Assembly: GCA_018646565.1 (NCBI GenBank)
Contig: JABGUO010000433.1
Location: 1 to 13,183 of the forward strand
Origin: Opitutia bacterium
Lineage (GTDB): Bacteria > Verrucomicrobiota > Verrucomicrobiia > Opitutales > Seribacteraceae
Direction of reading: 5' to 3'
DNA length: 13,183 nucleotides
Position 1 is the stretch's first letter; each line of letters opens with the position of its first letter. Under the pieces are notes generated by a model. The model ran no database searches and had not been told where the DNA came from. It saw nothing but the letters and a program-made list of their open reading frames with translations. Below, piece by piece: positions 1 to 7,902 of the stretch. A program made the position numbers and the translations under genes.

Positions 1-1
1 C

Positions 2-343
2 CATTGGCATTACCCCCATTATCACCATGACCGTCCTGCCGGTGCCATCCGCGAACGCGACTGGAAATTAATCGAATACTTGGACGGGACCGGAGATATC
101 GAATTATATCACATCTCTCAGGACTTGAGTGAATCCGACAATTTAGCCGACGAGAGAAAAGGAAAAGTCGCGGACCTAAAGAAAAAACTTTCGGCTTGGC
201 GAAATGAAGTTCTAGCCCGTATACCCATCCCCAATCCCTCTTACGACCCTGCACGGGCACCTGAATGGTGGAATCGTCGAACAGGCAAACCGATTGATAG
301 TTCTGCCCGCAAAAGATTTCCGGCAACAGAAAAGAATCTGTAG
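2..343 (+). CDS. Sulfatase, C-terminal part only (cut by window start)
   Basis: This is the last 113 residues of a type I (arylsulfatase-like) sulfatase, which hydrolyses sulfate esters on glycans or small molecules, usually outside the cytoplasm. The frame is open from base 2 to a TAG at 341-343. The readable part opens with HWHYPHYHHDRPAGAIRE, followed by DWKLIEY and then ELYHISQDLSE-DNLA. This is the usual sulfatase tail: a substrate-side W-H/F-P-H-Y segment, the 'R-x-x-D-W-K-L-I' strand, and 'E-L-Y-x-L-x-x-D-x-x-E-x-x-N-L-A'. The tail ends with a helix and a Pro/Trp-rich segment (PNPSYDPARAPEWW) seen in many Planctomycetota and Verrucomicrobiota sulfatases. The catalytic Cys motif and metal ligands lie upstream of the window, so activity cannot be judged. 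It converges with the next gene, leaving 38 bp between them. The family call is secure; the substrate is unknown. Confidence 0.9.
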   Translation, partial: HWHYPHYHHDRPAGAIRERDWKLIEYLDGTGDIELYHISQDLSESDNLADERKGKVADLKKKLSAWRNEVLARIPIPNPSYDPARAPEWWNRRTGKPIDSSARKRFPATEKNL

Positions 344-381
344 GACAGATATTTCATTGGGAAGTAGTTTTGAATTAGATT

Positions 382-1383
382 CTATTTCTTCCACTTATAT
401 TCGACGACCACGGCACGGTGGTCAGAAGGCCATCTTCCTTGAATTACGATATCTGATGTATTGCCCTTCTCCCCTACCACCTGGGCGGACACAACCTTCA
501 TATTGTTTCCGTGGTGGTAAATCCGATCTATCCGATCCAATACCTGATCGCCGTAGGGTCTCCTACCCGGAGTTTGGATCGGATATGGCGGGGTCCATGT
601 ATTCCCCGACTTTTTGACTTCGTCGGTATGTACCTGTCGGAATGAATCAATCATTCCGATATTTTCCAATAACACAGAGCCGGGCCATTTTACCGGTAAT
701 CGCAATGGAGTACCCGTTGGATTATCAACCCATCGATCAGATCCATTCTTCGCATAATGCTCGGTCCAGTCGAGATGGGATGGTTCATTGAAATCACCTA
801 GCAGAAAAATTGCTCTTTTTTCCTCTATTGCTTCCTCCAACGGTTCAATGGTTGCGCTGTATCCGCGGGTTCCGCCGCGTCGTGCTCCTTTTTCCTCAAC
901 AATCTTGGCCAAACTATTCAGATCCACCCGCGGACCTACTTTTAGTTTTTCCTGCGCAAGAAAGGGCCCGTAATTATTGGGCCACCAGTGACAGTTTACT
1001 ATTCGAACGACTCGTGAACCTGCCAGTTTCACATCAACGACCTCCAAAGAACGATCTTTATTTGAATGTATTAGCTTTGCCGGAAACTTGGAGTAAAGCT
1101 TACCTGCTCGAAACCAACCCTCCCCGAGTCCATTAAGAATTACATTGGATTTAATCGAACAATCTTCCTGTATCCCGACTATATCAGCTTTGACTAATTT
1201 GATTGCAGATGCGATTTCATCAATTCTTGAACCGCCAAATAATTCATTTCCAAAGCCAACATTCTTGGCATTCCCACCGCCCTGAAGAATATTAAAAGTC
1301 ATAAGCCGAAAACCGATAGATTGCTCAGCATATAATTTAAATTGGCCGACCAAAGTGATTAACAAAATAAAAAAGGGTTTCAT
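382..1383 (-). CDS. Secreted endonuclease/exonuclease/phosphatase (EEP) family protein
   Basis: A 333-residue metal-dependent phosphoesterase of the EEP (DNase I-like) superfamily, whose members cut nucleic acids, phosphoinositides or other phosphodiesters. Residues 1-19 (MKPFFILLITLVGQFKLYA) form a signal peptide, so the product is exported. The EEP motifs occur in order: TFNI with Asn31, the metal-binding Glu73 in GIQED, NCHW with His132, GDFN with Asp197 and Asn199, DRIDRIY at 283-289, and the C-terminal SDHRAVVVEY with Asp321 and His322. All the expected catalytic positions are therefore present and the length is normal for the family. The stop is TAG and the start is ATG at 1381-1383. 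It is transcribed away from the 433-residue gene and converges on the partial sulfatase. The substrate cannot be read from the sequence. A phosphate-scavenging or extracellular DNA role is possible but is inference only. Confidence 0.9.
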   Translation of the reverse strand: MKPFFILLITLVGQFKLYAEQSIGFRLMTFNILQGGGNAKNVGFGNELFGGSRIDEIASAIKLVKADIVGIQEDCSIKSNVILNGLGEGWFRAGKLYSKFPAKLIHSNKDRSLEVVDVKLAGSRVVRIVNCHWWPNNYGPFLAQEKLKVGPRVDLNSLAKIVEEKGARRGGTRGYSATIEPLEEAIEEKRAIFLLGDFNEPSHLDWTEHYAKNGSDRWVDNPTGTPLRLPVKWPGSVLLENIGMIDSFRQVHTDEVKKSGNTWTPPYPIQTPGRRPYGDQVLDRIDRIYHHGNNMKVVSAQVVGEKGNTSDIVIQGRWPSDHRAVVVEYKWKK

Positions 1384-1577
1384 TGTGATTCTTATTAACC
1401 CATTGATTTGCTGATTTACACCTTAAAGAAATCTGAGATCCCAAATACCTAAATGAGTTGGACCTCACTATATTCAGTTTTTGGTTTAATAATCATCAAT
1501 GGATTCAATGACAATTGATCAAGCTACCCTCTTCTGTTCTATCCAAAAATAAATACCCTCATTCCCTTATCTCAGGT

Positions 1578-1606
1578 TTGACCTACTGAATTTAAGTTCA
1601 TAATTT
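1578..1606 (+). promoter_or_regulatory. Possible sigma70-like promoter for the 433-residue gene
   Basis: In the 230-bp divergent gap 1384-1613, TTGACC (1578-1583) lies 17 bases before TAATTT (1601-1606). An alternative -10 is CATAAT (1599-1604) with 15-base spacing. The -35 matches consensus at five of six positions and the -10 is weaker. If used, transcription would begin almost at the GTG/ATG start codons at 1614/1620, giving a leaderless or very short-leader message. No Shine-Dalgarno sequence is visible before either start, which agrees with that. AT-rich DNA throws up such matches by chance. I see no other structure in this gap. Confidence 0.25.
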
Positions 1607-1613
1607 TTAATTC

Positions 1614-2915
1614 GTGAAGATGAGCTGGAAAAATAAATCGTGGATTGCATCAGTGCTGGCTGCGGTTGGACTGCTGTTTATTTTTACCGGCACAGATGAA
1701 GAAACGGTCATTAACCATCAGGAAAGTAAATTTATTAAGGAAACCGAGGAACTAATCTCCGCATTATCAGCAGGCAACACAGAGGTAACTAAACTCACCC
1801 CCAAAAGAACGGATTATAATCAAACGGCACCTCAACCATCGCTTTATCCTACTGAGAATATCTCTGCGCAAGCATCCGAGGACAACATCTCTACATCCTT
1901 CGAGTCCACACCGCAGGTAAAGCAACCCATTGCTCCAGATTGGAAAAACATACTCGATGTCTTTTTGCAAGGAAACGCCTCCCCCAAGGAATTTATCAAT
2001 TCCCTTAGTTTAGAAAATTGGAAAGATGCCAGGGATGCCCTCGCCCTTGCCTATGAAGAAGAAAAGTTGACGCCAAGTAAGAATTTCCAGGAGAGATTTT
2101 GGATGAAAGTCGGAGAAATCGGCGGCGAAGCAGTCGCGAAGGAACTCCTCATGGACAGCGACCCCGCTTTTAGTAAAATCCTCAAAGGGTGGGCCAAAGG
2201 AGATCCTCAGGAAATGTTTGATTATTATACAGGCCTGGATCTAACATCACATGAAATCCAAAATTATTTGGATAAAACAAACTCCCGGGAAATTCCACTG
2301 ATGGATCAATTCTCAAGTGGCATGATCGACGAGATCCTAAGGAATTCCAATGGTAAGATTGGGAATACTCAAGTTGAGACTGCCAACGATTTGATCGATC
2401 ACTTTCTTGAGAAAGATAAAAAGAAAGCGGAGTCTTTAATGCGTGAATTCACCGAACGGGTGACCAAGGGAAGGGATAAAGATACACTCAAGCAGTGGGT
2501 TTCCGGATATAAGGAACCGGAATTACAAGCCGGCACGGCCCAACGGGTGATTGAAAGCGGTGTATTTGATAAGAATCCTCTGGAAGCTGTCGAATTTGCT
2601 AATTCTTTAGAATCCACCAAGGCCAAACGGTCTGCACTCTCTTCGGCCTACGCGAGGCTTGCTGGAGGCGTAAATGGACATGACCCCAACATTACGGCCG
2701 CAGAGTTAAATAAGATGGAGAACGGATGGCAGAGAGATTTTGCTCTCAATGGTTTTGCTCATGGTCTCGTTCATCGAGACCCCGAGGCTGCCATTCAATG
2801 GGCTAACTCAATCAGCAACGAAGGATTTCGTAAAGTAGTCACTAAAAATGTAACCAAAAGAATCAACGCCGAAGTCTTACCAAGATTAAATTCTCAAGGG
2901 GCAAGCAAAAATTAA
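1614..2915 (+). CDS. Membrane-anchored helical-repeat protein of unknown function
   Basis: A 433-residue protein whose function I do not recognise. One hydrophobic segment near the N-terminus (about residues 11-26, WIASVLAAVGLLFIF) would anchor it in the inner membrane with the rest outside. A polar Ser/Thr/Gln-rich linker runs to about residue 105. The remainder is almost entirely alpha-helical and carries degenerate repeats starting with Asp/Asn-Pro: DPQEMFDYYTGL (197-208), NPLEAVEFANSL (321-332) and DPEAAIQWANSI (389-400). Each is followed by a basic/helical segment. Proteins with 'D-P-x-x-A-x-x-W-A' helical repeats are common in Verrucomicrobiota and probably make solenoid scaffolds. The start could be GTG 1614 or ATG 1620; neither has a ribosome binding site. 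It precedes the glycoside-hydrolase-like gene by 70 bp on the same strand, so the two may share a transcript. No catalytic motif is visible. Confidence 0.75.
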   Translation: MKMSWKNKSWIASVLAAVGLLFIFTGTDEETVINHQESKFIKETEELISALSAGNTEVTKLTPKRTDYNQTAPQPSLYPTENISAQASEDNISTSFESTPQVKQPIAPDWKNILDVFLQGNASPKEFINSLSLENWKDARDALALAYEEEKLTPSKNFQERFWMKVGEIGGEAVAKELLMDSDPAFSKILKGWAKGDPQEMFDYYTGLDLTSHEIQNYLDKTNSREIPLMDQFSSGMIDEILRNSNGKIGNTQVETANDLIDHFLEKDKKKAESLMREFTERVTKGRDKDTLKQWVSGYKEPELQAGTAQRVIESGVFDKNPLEAVEFANSLESTKAKRSALSSAYARLAGGVNGHDPNITAAELNKMENGWQRDFALNGFAHGLVHRDPEAAIQWANSISNEGFRKVVTKNVTKRINAEVLPRLNSQGASKN

Positions 2916-2985
2916 AAAGCCAAATTCAAGAAACCTTATCTCACAATTAAGTAAGATAACGGACTCAAAAGACATTTGTTAATTT

Positions 2986-5900
2986 ATGAAAGTTTTCGCT
3001 ATTGCATTAGCGTGGATTTGCTTTCAAACAGCAACCACACTCCAAGTATTCTCAGATGAGAATCAAACCATTGGGATTAAGATTGAAAATTATCCGTACG
3101 CTCCCCTTTCGTTCTCCAGTAGGATTCATGAACTCAAACTTTCTGAAACGGATAATGGAATTTATGAGATAGAAACCACGGGAACCGATCCCTATGTTTG
3201 GCTTCAGTCCTTTAAGGATGCCTACCAACCCAATTTATCTTACATCATCGCATTCGAATATCAGGCTCCCGATGACTTTGGTGAATTTGTTTTTTACTGC
3301 CAAACAGGAAATAAAACGAAACCCATCAGAACGGATCTAAAACCATCAAAGAAGTGGAAATGGCATGTTTTTGAATTGAGCGAAAAAGGAAAGCTCAACG
3401 GGCAGGAAATAGATGCTCTCCGCGTGGACTTTGGAGAACAGACAAATAAAACTTTCAAAGTCAGGAATCTGAGGCTGATTGAAACTACGCCTGAATTAAG
3501 ATTATATTCTGCTGTTGGTGATAAAATAAATCAGGTCAAAAATTTCGGAATAGAACTGAAGAAGCTAAACCCAAAGATTTCATCTACGGAAACAGTAAGA
3601 CATATTGATGATAAATCAGCGAGTGTCACCCTCTCAGTTTACCGGCACCTTGATCTGGATGCCGAAACCAAGCGACTTGCTCAGGAACCAATCACCCGAC
3701 CTCCCGTCCCGATGGGACCTCGAATCGTGGCAGGAGAAGGTCCGCACCCCCAAAACCATACAGTTGTCCGTATCCTTTCAGAATATCAAGTATGTGAAAC
3801 CCAATTTCTCGCTTATCGACCAAAAATCCGTGGTGGAGTTGGTGTAGAGATTGGTAAAAATGAAAACAATCAATCCTTCATTGCCACTTGGCCTCTTCTT
3901 TCCAATAAAGCCGATAAGATTCATCTTTTTAACGAAGCAGGGGGTACTATTGGTAAAATCGGTATCGCAAAGGAGATCACCCCACCCTTTGACCTGACAG
4001 TTGGAAATTTTGTCAAAGAATCATCAGGTGATGAAATCGCTGTACTTTCGCATAATGCTAAGACAGCCCAGCCAAATCTTCTTATTTACTCACCTTCGGG
4101 GAAACTGCTCGGGCGAAAAACCATAAATGGTGGTGCGGGAAAGTATTCCATTATTACAAAGGGGAAAGACCGACTGATTGCTCAGGAATTTGAAGGAAAT
4201 AAAATCCACACAATGTTGCCAAGTCAGGAAGTGTCCAAGCTGAATACTAAAATTGAATCTTGGTCTCTTTTTGATTCGGTTTATACGGATCGGGAATTTA
4301 ACGGGGGCAAACCAGAGAAAAACATCTCCACTCTGATGCGATTTACTAAGGGACAGGAACCTGTTTCTTTGGATGCAGGAGGGATGGAGAACAAATTTTG
4401 GTTCGATCCGCAGGAAGAACATAATGGGGACCCATCTACCTGGGGAGAGTTTCCCGACGGCACCTATGTGAGAAATGGCCTCTATAATTATCTTGGGAGT
4501 GCTCAATATTGGTCCCCTCTCATCAAGTCAGGTGAAATTGAATCCAAATCCTATGAAGAATGGACCTCAAAAATCGATTGGCCAAAAGTTACCCGAGCTC
4601 CTGCATGGAGAAAATCAGTAGAGAATTATAACCAAGGAATTCCCACCGTCTGGACAGCTGTATTTACTCATAGGTGGAGTGTAGGTAAGATGAAATCAAT
4701 ATCTTCTAAGATCGATACCAAAACCGGTCTCCCCACCTATTTGCTCTTAGACCGAAAAAATGACCCGACGGGGGGAGGCTATTTTGGTAAGACTTTGTTT
4801 GATTACGGGAGCCAGCATTTTGAAAATGAAGCTCTTAATAATCTATACACCTACGCCCAGCGAGCCTTCTACCGAAAATTAGCTCCCGCCTATCGTAACA
4901 ATCCGGAAATGACTATCGCGGTCGAACCCAACCATGAAAACGAAATCGTTTCGGGAAGCGATTCAATTGGCGATTATAATACGGGCAGTCTCGAAGGGTT
5001 CTATCATTATCTTTCCTCTCTTTATGGAAACATTGAATCGATCAATCAGATCATGGGCACAAACTTTACCGCCGACTTTTTTGATGCACCCCGTGACCTA
5101 CTACGGGGAGAGTGGGATCAATATGTTTTCGAAAACCTCTTCTTTCAAGAGTGGGTCGAATACAACCGGATCATTGTCTCCAGAAGAGTCGGAACCAGTT
5201 ATCGGGAATGTTTACTTGCCGGCTTTCCTCCTGAAATGATCAAATGTCATCAGATCCCAGACAGCTATGTGTTCGATTCGATTGTGGGAATTTCAGAAGG
5301 AAAGAAACGATTATCTCCCATAGACTGGCTTCTGACCACCGGGGCAGGTTTTGGATTTTCAAGGTATGGCACCTATTACGATCGCGAGTACAATATTGGT
5401 CAGGGTGCATACAGTTCTGGCTTTGATAATATGCTTATCGGTGAATACGCCTCCCTGAACGCCAGTCATGAAAAGTCGCTGGGGCAACTACTCTACCTTC
5501 GTAATCATGGGGTATCCGCTCTTCATGTGATGTGGTGGCCATCCCATCTCGACAAGGGTTACAATAAAGCACAGGAGTCAGCTCTTCGAGAGATGATATC
5601 CGAGCATGATAAACCCCGAAAGGGTCTGGCTGGTGGAATCAGTGAAATCAGACCCTGGCGTGGAAAAGCTCAGTCCTTTGACATTGCAAGCCTGGGAACA
5701 GGTCCCAGCCATACAGGCCTGCTTAAAAGTATTAAAAAAGATGGTTCCTTTGAAGGGACTGTCTACACCGTTCCATTCCATGCCCATGTCTCCGTTCAAG
5801 TTTTAGCCGAGAAGGAGTCTCTGTCCATTTCCTCCAGTGCAAAAGAACTTGCCAAAATCCCCAATACCCGTCCAGGCACAGTCGTGGAAGTAAATTTCGA

Positions 5901-6192
5901 GGTAACTGAAAAAAGCGACGCCATCTCAGTGAATTTCATGCATAAAGGTATAAAGCTCGAAGATAAAGCAATCAAACTTTACGATCTGAAGACAGGTCAA
6001 AAAGTGAGATTGGTTTATAAAATCCCTATCCTTATGGATGAGGTGAAACTATCAATAAGCTCTGTCCAAGATATTGAAATCGAGAACATTCTTGTCATTC
6101 ATCACCAAGACGAAGTAGTTAACCTGGCCCACAAGGTCATGACGGGAAAGAGGCATCAAGGAGGGGTAACCTTTGACTGCCTTCCTCAATAA
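2986..6192 (+). CDS. Exported multidomain GH42-like glycoside hydrolase
   Basis: A 1068-residue protein with a signal peptide (about residues 1-24), probably a secreted glycosidase acting on a marine-type polysaccharide. An N-terminal beta-rich region (about 30-165) ends in ALRVDFGEQ and RNLRLIE and resembles a carbohydrate-binding jelly roll. A second beta region (about 225-470) includes GNFVKESSGDEIAVLS, similar to an FG-GAP/VCBS propeller blade. A TIM-barrel-like region (about 505-865) follows, with EPNHENE at 647-653 and SLYGNIESINQIMGT from 678. The latter resembles the 'Y-G-x-I/L-x-x-L-N-x-x-W-G-T' element of GH42 beta-galactosidases. Glu653 (after Asn652) would be the acid/base and Glu820 (in LIGEY) the nucleophile; their 167-residue spacing fits GH42. 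The C-terminus (about 895-1055) is again beta-rich. Family membership is remote and the catalytic residues are inferred. Many GH42 enzymes are about 650-700 residues, so this one is considerably longer. It lies between the helical-repeat gene and a sulfatase on one strand. Confidence 0.7.
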   Translation: MKVFAIALAWICFQTATTLQVFSDENQTIGIKIENYPYAPLSFSSRIHELKLSETDNGIYEIETTGTDPYVWLQSFKDAYQPNLSYIIAFEYQAPDDFGEFVFYCQTGNKTKPIRTDLKPSKKWKWHVFELSEKGKLNGQEIDALRVDFGEQTNKTFKVRNLRLIETTPELRLYSAVGDKINQVKNFGIELKKLNPKISSTETVRHIDDKSASVTLSVYRHLDLDAETKRLAQEPITRPPVPMGPRIVAGEGPHPQNHTVVRILSEYQVCETQFLAYRPKIRGGVGVEIGKNENNQSFIATWPLLSNKADKIHLFNEAGGTIGKIGIAKEITPPFDLTVGNFVKESSGDEIAVLSHNAKTAQPNLLIYSPSGKLLGRKTINGGAGKYSIITKGKDRLIAQEFEGNKIHTMLPSQEVSKLNTKIESWSLFDSVYTDREFNGGKPEKNISTLMRFTKGQEPVSLDAGGMENKFWFDPQEEHNGDPSTWGEFPDGTYVRNGLYNYLGSAQYWSPLIKSGEIESKSYEEWTSKIDWPKVTRAPAWRKSVENYNQGIPTVWTAVFTHRWSVGKMKSISSKIDTKTGLPTYLLLDRKNDPTGGGYFGKTLFDYGSQHFENEALNNLYTYAQRAFYRKLAPAYRNNPEMTIAVEPNHENEIVSGSDSIGDYNTGSLEGFYHYLSSLYGNIESINQIMGTNFTADFFDAPRDLLRGEWDQYVFENLFFQEWVEYNRIIVSRRVGTSYRECLLAGFPPEMIKCHQIPDSYVFDSIVGISEGKKRLSPIDWLLTTGAGFGFSRYGTYYDREYNIGQGAYSSGFDNMLIGEYASLNASHEKSLGQLLYLRNHGVSALHVMWWPSHLDKGYNKAQESALREMISEHDKPRKGLAGGISEIRPWRGKAQSFDIASLGTGPSHTGLLKSIKKDGSFEGTVYTVPFHAHVSVQVLAEKESLSISSSAKELAKIPNTRPGTVVEVNFEVTEKSDAISVNFMHKGIKLEDKAIKLYDLKTGQKVRLVYKIPILMDEVKLSISSVQDIEIENILVIHHQDEVVNLAHKVMTGKRHQGGVTFDCLPQ

Positions 6193-6250
6193 TTTATCGT
6201 TTAAATCAAGCCATTCGGAACACCGTTACCCTATCAACAACTCTAAATAT

Positions 6251-7831
6251 ATGAAAAAGGTTACCATTCTAATCCTCTCCCTTCTCCTTTTTCATCTTGT
6301 GACCCAAGCAAAAGACAAACCAAACTTTTTAGTTATCTTAGTCGATGATATGGGATATTCCGACCTGGGTTGCTATGGGGGAGAAATTGACACACCCAAT
6401 CTGGACGGACTGGCTGCCAACGGCTTACGCTTCTCCCAATTTTATAACACCGGTCGGTGCTGGCCTAGCCGGGCTTCCATTCTTACTGGCTACTACGCTC
6501 AACAAGTCCGGCGGGATGCCTTGCCTGGAATTAAAGGGGGCGGCGGGCGAGGTGTCCGTCCGAAATGGGCACCTTTGGTAACTGAATTTCTCAAAAAAGA
6601 CGGTTATCGAAACTATCACAGTGGCAAGTGGCATATTGACGGAAAAGTTCTGGAAAATGATTTTCATGAATCGTGGCGGGTCAACAACCAGGGAAATTTC
6701 TTTTCTTCCAAAGGGAATTTATTAAATGACATCCCCTATCAGCCCGAGCAGGAGCCTAAAAATTATTACTCCACCACCGCCACCGCTAATCATGCGATCA
6801 AATGCCTTACTGAACATTCTCAGGATCATACAGACAAACCGTTCTTTCATTACCTGGCATTTATTGCTCCTCACTTCCCCCTCCATGCTCCGCAAAAGGT
6901 TATTCAAAAATATAAGAACCGCTACCTTGCCGGTTGGGATAAAATTAGAGAGCAAAGATTTGCAAAGCAGAAAAAGATAGGGCTAATCAATACCACTCTT
7001 TCCAAGCTCGAACCGGAGGTCGGCCCACCCTACTCATTCCCTGATGCGATCCAAAAGCTCGGCCCCGGTGAGATTAACAGGCCAGTCGCTTGGAATCAAT
7101 TATCCCAAGAACAAAAGATATTTCAGGCCACTAAGATGGCCATTCATGCCGCGATGATTGAAATTGTGGATCAGGAAATCGGCCGCGTTCTCGTGCAGTT
7201 AAAAAAGATGGAGGCGTTTAAAAATACCCTCATTCTTTTCGCATCCGACAATGGCGCCAGTGCAGAGATCATGGTTCGTAGCGGTGGGCATGACCCACAG
7301 GCACCCTTGGGAAGTGCAAAATCATACCTCTGCCTGGGACCCGGCTTTTCCAGTGCCGGCAACACCCCGTTCCGGCGGCATAAAACCTGGGTACATGAAG
7401 GTGGAATCAGCACTCCCCTGATCGCGCATTGGCCCAAAGGCATAAAAGCAAAAGGAGCACTCCGTCATTCCCCTTCCCATGTCATCGATATCGTCCCCAC
7501 CATCATGGAAATGGCAGGCATTCAAAAACCACACAGTTGGAAAAATCAAAAAGTTCCAACCGCTCCCGGCAAAAGCTTACTGCCAACATTTGCATCCGAA
7601 ATAACCATTGAACGGGATCACCTCTGGTGGTTCCATGATGGACACCGAGCCGTTAGGCAGGGAGATTTCAAATTGGTCTCCGCCAAAAATCAATCATGGG
7701 AATTATACGACCTGAAAAAAGATCGGGCTGAATCCAAAAACCTCGTCCAACAAAAGCCCGAATTGAAGCGGCAGCTTGAAACAATTTGGAATGATCAGGT
7801 GGAAGAATTTAAGGCGTTACTTATTAAATAA
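6251..7831 (+). CDS. Exported type I sulfatase (arylsulfatase family)
   Basis: A complete 526-residue sulfatase hydrolysing sulfate esters, probably on a glycan outside the cytoplasm. I chose ATG 6251 because a clear signal peptide follows at once (MKKVTILILSLLLFHLVTQA). The open frame extends upstream to 6173 but that would overlap the previous gene and bury the signal. The metal-binding Asp32-Asp33 sit in LVDDMGYSDLG. The maturation motif C70-W-P-S-R74 would carry the formylglycine made from Cys70. Lys126 and His128 lie in SGKWH, His208 in APHFPLHAP, Asp333-Asn334 in SDNGA, and Lys378 in HKTWVHEGG. All expected active-site residues are therefore present. The tail (DWKLVSA-like GDFKLVSA, then WELYDLKKD) matches the family. 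A formylglycine-generating or anaerobic maturase enzyme would be needed and is not in the window. The gap from the GH-like gene is 58 bp on the same strand, consistent with joint action on a sulfated polysaccharide. The exact sulfatase subfamily and substrate are not determined. Confidence 0.95.
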   Translation: MKKVTILILSLLLFHLVTQAKDKPNFLVILVDDMGYSDLGCYGGEIDTPNLDGLAANGLRFSQFYNTGRCWPSRASILTGYYAQQVRRDALPGIKGGGGRGVRPKWAPLVTEFLKKDGYRNYHSGKWHIDGKVLENDFHESWRVNNQGNFFSSKGNLLNDIPYQPEQEPKNYYSTTATANHAIKCLTEHSQDHTDKPFFHYLAFIAPHFPLHAPQKVIQKYKNRYLAGWDKIREQRFAKQKKIGLINTTLSKLEPEVGPPYSFPDAIQKLGPGEINRPVAWNQLSQEQKIFQATKMAIHAAMIEIVDQEIGRVLVQLKKMEAFKNTLILFASDNGASAEIMVRSGGHDPQAPLGSAKSYLCLGPGFSSAGNTPFRRHKTWVHEGGISTPLIAHWPKGIKAKGALRHSPSHVIDIVPTIMEMAGIQKPHSWKNQKVPTAPGKSLLPTFASEITIERDHLWWFHDGHRAVRQGDFKLVSAKNQSWELYDLKKDRAESKNLVQQKPELKRQLETIWNDQVEEFKALLIK

Positions 7832-7902
7832 GCACTTCAAGAATCAATTGTGGTCCGCAAATGTTTACCCTTACAAACTTTATTTAAAACATATTCGATC
7901 TT

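Noticed and set aside
294..1136. Plus-strand open frames across 294-617, 788-973 and 810-1136
   Set aside because: They lie antisense to the EEP gene, whose catalytic motifs and signal peptide are intact; their translations are low in recognisable motifs and look like frame shadows.
4090..4506. 138-residue minus-strand open frame inside the GH-like gene
   Set aside because: It is antisense to a continuous 1068-codon gene with clear domain signals and matches no family I recognise.
6173..6250. Upstream extension of the sulfatase start to 6173
   Set aside because: It would overlap the end of the preceding gene by 20 bp and place 26 non-signal residues before an ideal signal peptide that begins at ATG 6251.
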